Source: Crocinitomicaceae bacterium
Lineage (GTDB): Bacteria > Bacteroidota > Bacteroidia > Flavobacteriales_D > Crocinitomicaceae
Assembly (NCBI GenBank): GCA_017984635.1
Contig: JAGNZC010000006.1
Coordinates: forward strand, 1 to 64,000
Direction of reading: 5' to 3'
Length of the DNA: 64,000 nucleotides
The position numbers and the translations under genes are program-made. The notes below the pieces were generated by a model. It saw only the letters and a program-made list of their open reading frames with translations, did no database searches and was not told the DNA's origin. Positions 62,534-64,000 of the stretch are shown one piece after another; position 1 is the stretch's first letter; each line of letters starts with the position of its first letter.

Positions 62534-64000
62534 TTAATCTATTATCACTTTCTTGATTGTTTTGCCTTTATTCGTTTCTAAATGAAAGAAATAAACACCC
62601 TTATTTAATTGCAAATCAAATTCATTGTTGTTTTTTGATTGAATCGGATTAAAAATAAATCGTCCATTTATATCATAAATTGATAACGCAAAAGGTGACA
62701 AGCTTTTAATAGTCACTTTTCCATCTGAAGGATTCGGGTAAAGCGTGAATTCATCTTCTGAAATAGAATTTACAGCTAATGTTACTTGATTACAGTTAAA
62801 AAGCGATTGACTTTCATAAAAAAGTTGAGCTGAATCTGCCAAATTGATTACTGTTTGAACATTCTCTAAATTATTCCCTGATCTTCCATAAAGTATCGCA
62901 AAATCCATGCAATCAGATTGATTTACATTAAAATTCATCGATTCAAGAACCATCAAACCTCTTCTATCACTTGCTATATTTTGATTGGTCGATTCCGTCC
63001 ATCCAACACCTGTTGTTGGGTTTCCATCAAACAAATAATCACATGGCACATTCGTTGCCCCTGCAGAATTTTCCCAACCTAAACCTCCTTGAAGCCAAGG
63101 ACTTCCATCAGACCATTTTGAATTTAAATAATTCCAAAATTGAGTTGGTTGATTAGACGCTGGATCACTATGAGGAAAACCATTTGTACCTGAAAAACAG
63201 CCAATTGCACCAACAGTTTTAGATAAACTAATGATACCACAGGCTGGTGGATTCTGTCCATATTGATTAGCATTTCCATTAGGCTCATCAATATTGTCCG
63301 CATTATAAAAATACATCATGTTTTTTGATGGTTTACACCCGAAATAATCGTCATTAAAATATCCTAAATCACCATCTACAAAGAATCCTACTTTGAAATC
63401 TGACAACTGTAAAGTTCCTCTGTTAAAAATACGCACATTTAAAAAAGTTGTATTATTTAAAAAATTTGTACTAGCATATTGATAAGCCATTATGTGCATT
63501 TCCATGTTCAATGCTTGTCCTCCAGATTGCGTATGAATATCTTTTGCATCATTTAAAATATAAAACAAAGCACTTTCTCCACGGATATCTGGATAATCAC
63601 CAGCATAAGGATTGTAAATATTATCTCCGTTCAAATCAACGAAAGGTGCTAAATTCGTAGCTACTCCAAGTGCTGCATCTCCATTACCCGGCCAATTTAA
63701 AATTGCTAGTTCTGGAACATATCCAGGATTTAAATAATTTGCCAAATGATTTTGAATTTGGAACTGCGTAACGTTCCAAAATTTATTGGAATATTTTTGA
63801 ATATACATTGAATCATTGTAGGCGTTCGATAATGAAATGGGGCCACTAAAGTAATCTCCACTTCCATATTTTGTTGCTGCTAAATGTAAACTCCCTAATT
63901 GATCAATACCACCAGCCCAGAATGATGCTGCAAAAATGGTGTTTGTATTACTAAGCTTCGGTATTTTGTAATGTGAATTATTTGAATTTGGATTGTTAAA
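62534..64000 (-). CDS. Secreted protein with T9SS type A sorting domain (N-terminus outside window)
   Basis: The frame stays open to the right edge of the window, so at least 488 residues are present and the start is missing. The visible N-terminal part (ending up to YNDSMYIQKYSNKFWNV) and the middle are Asn/Gly/Tyr-rich, with FVDLNGDNIYNPYAGDYPDIRG, a calcium-loop-like element. The C-terminus FTLYPNPSDGKVTIKSL to KGVYFFHLETNKGKTIKKVIID is a Por-type sorting domain for the type IX secretion system. The protein should be surface-exposed or released; activity unknown. Confidence 0.9.
   Translation of the reverse strand, partial: FNNPNSNNSHYKIPKLSNTNTIFAASFWAGGIDQLGSLHLAATKYGSGDYFSGPISLSNAYNDSMYIQKYSNKFWNVTQFQIQNHLANYLNPGYVPELAILNWPGNGDAALGVATNLAPFVDLNGDNIYNPYAGDYPDIRGESALFYILNDAKDIHTQSGGQALNMEMHIMAYQYASTNFLNNTTFLNVRIFNRGTLQLSDFKVGFFVDGDLGYFNDDYFGCKPSKNMMYFYNADNIDEPNGNANQYGQNPPACGIISLSKTVGAIGCFSGTNGFPHSDPASNQPTQFWNYLNSKWSDGSPWLQGGLGWENSAGATNVPCDYLFDGNPTTGVGWTESTNQNIASDRRGLMVLESMNFNVNQSDCMDFAILYGRSGNNLENVQTVINLADSAQLFYESQSLFNCNQVTLAVNSISEDEFTLYPNPSDGKVTIKSLSPFALSIYDINGRFIFNPIQSKNNNEFDLQLNKGVYFFHLETNKGKTIKKVIID

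Overview
The window is about 64 kb of low-GC chromosome that looks like Bacteroidota, order Flavobacteriales. A Fluviicola-like Crocinitomicaceae bacterium is my best guess, but that is inference. The evidence is promoters of the TTG-N19-TAnnTTTG type, type IX secretion C-terminal domains, gldF/gldG, a fused CcoN-CcoO oxidase subunit, a short NuoG without a molybdopterin domain, a bS16 with a long Ala/Glu tail, and bacillithiol synthesis (bshB1). Most of the window is housekeeping or respiratory DNA. I see no CRISPR array, toxin-antitoxin pair, defence island or secondary-metabolite cluster.

Layout. 1-1103: 3' part of a large serine recombinase whose frame runs antisense through the terminator and 3' end of ssrA (tmRNA, 1066-1465, minus), a likely island edge. 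1569-14258 (minus): a complete nuoABCDEFGHIJKLMN operon for respiratory complex I, with promoter and terminator visible. 14403-16301 (minus): rpsP-rimM-trmN6, ribosome and RNA maturation. 16496-21320: a secreted DPP-IV-like peptidase, a GNAT acetyltransferase, a VanX-like lipoprotein dipeptidase and a class I aminotransferase. 21372-33746: a microaerobic respiration block with two Crp/Fnr regulators, a DUF983 membrane protein, hemN, ccoI, ccoS, ccoNO, ccoQ, ccoP, ccoG, ccoH and a TauE/SafE-like protein. 34015-36737: cysteine desulfurase, glycosyltransferase and a GreA/GreB-like protein. 36743-44763 (minus): a T9SS type B secreted protein, bshB1, the fused cytochrome c synthase CcsBA and a three-gene exported Cys-rich/barrel/lipoprotein cassette. 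44877-48947: CoA-binding protein, purC, phoH, then SAM hydrolase, a monooxygenase-like protein and a cold-shock protein. 49129-54899: gldF, gldG, a DUF4340-like protein, dnaN and a lipoprotein. 54889-62472: comEC, thrS-infC-rpmI-rplT and kup. 62534-64000: a T9SS type A protein cut by the window edge.

How it fits together. Complex I feeds electrons into the quinone pool. The cbb3 oxidase, its copper ATPase, CcoG/H/S assembly factors, anaerobic haem synthesis (hemN) and cytochrome c maturation (ccsBA) form the low-oxygen terminal branch. A regulator with FNR-like N-terminal cysteines is divergent from hemN, and a TGAC-N4-RTCA dyad lies upstream of both hemN and the cco genes. This suggests a local oxygen-sensing circuit.

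The observations most worth following up are the recombinase/ssrA junction, the putative Fnr regulon with an altered recognition helix, the CcoP with an added N-terminal cytochrome c, the metal-suspect cassette at 42855-44763, and the dispersed AAAGTC/AAAGAC repeats between infC and rpmI.
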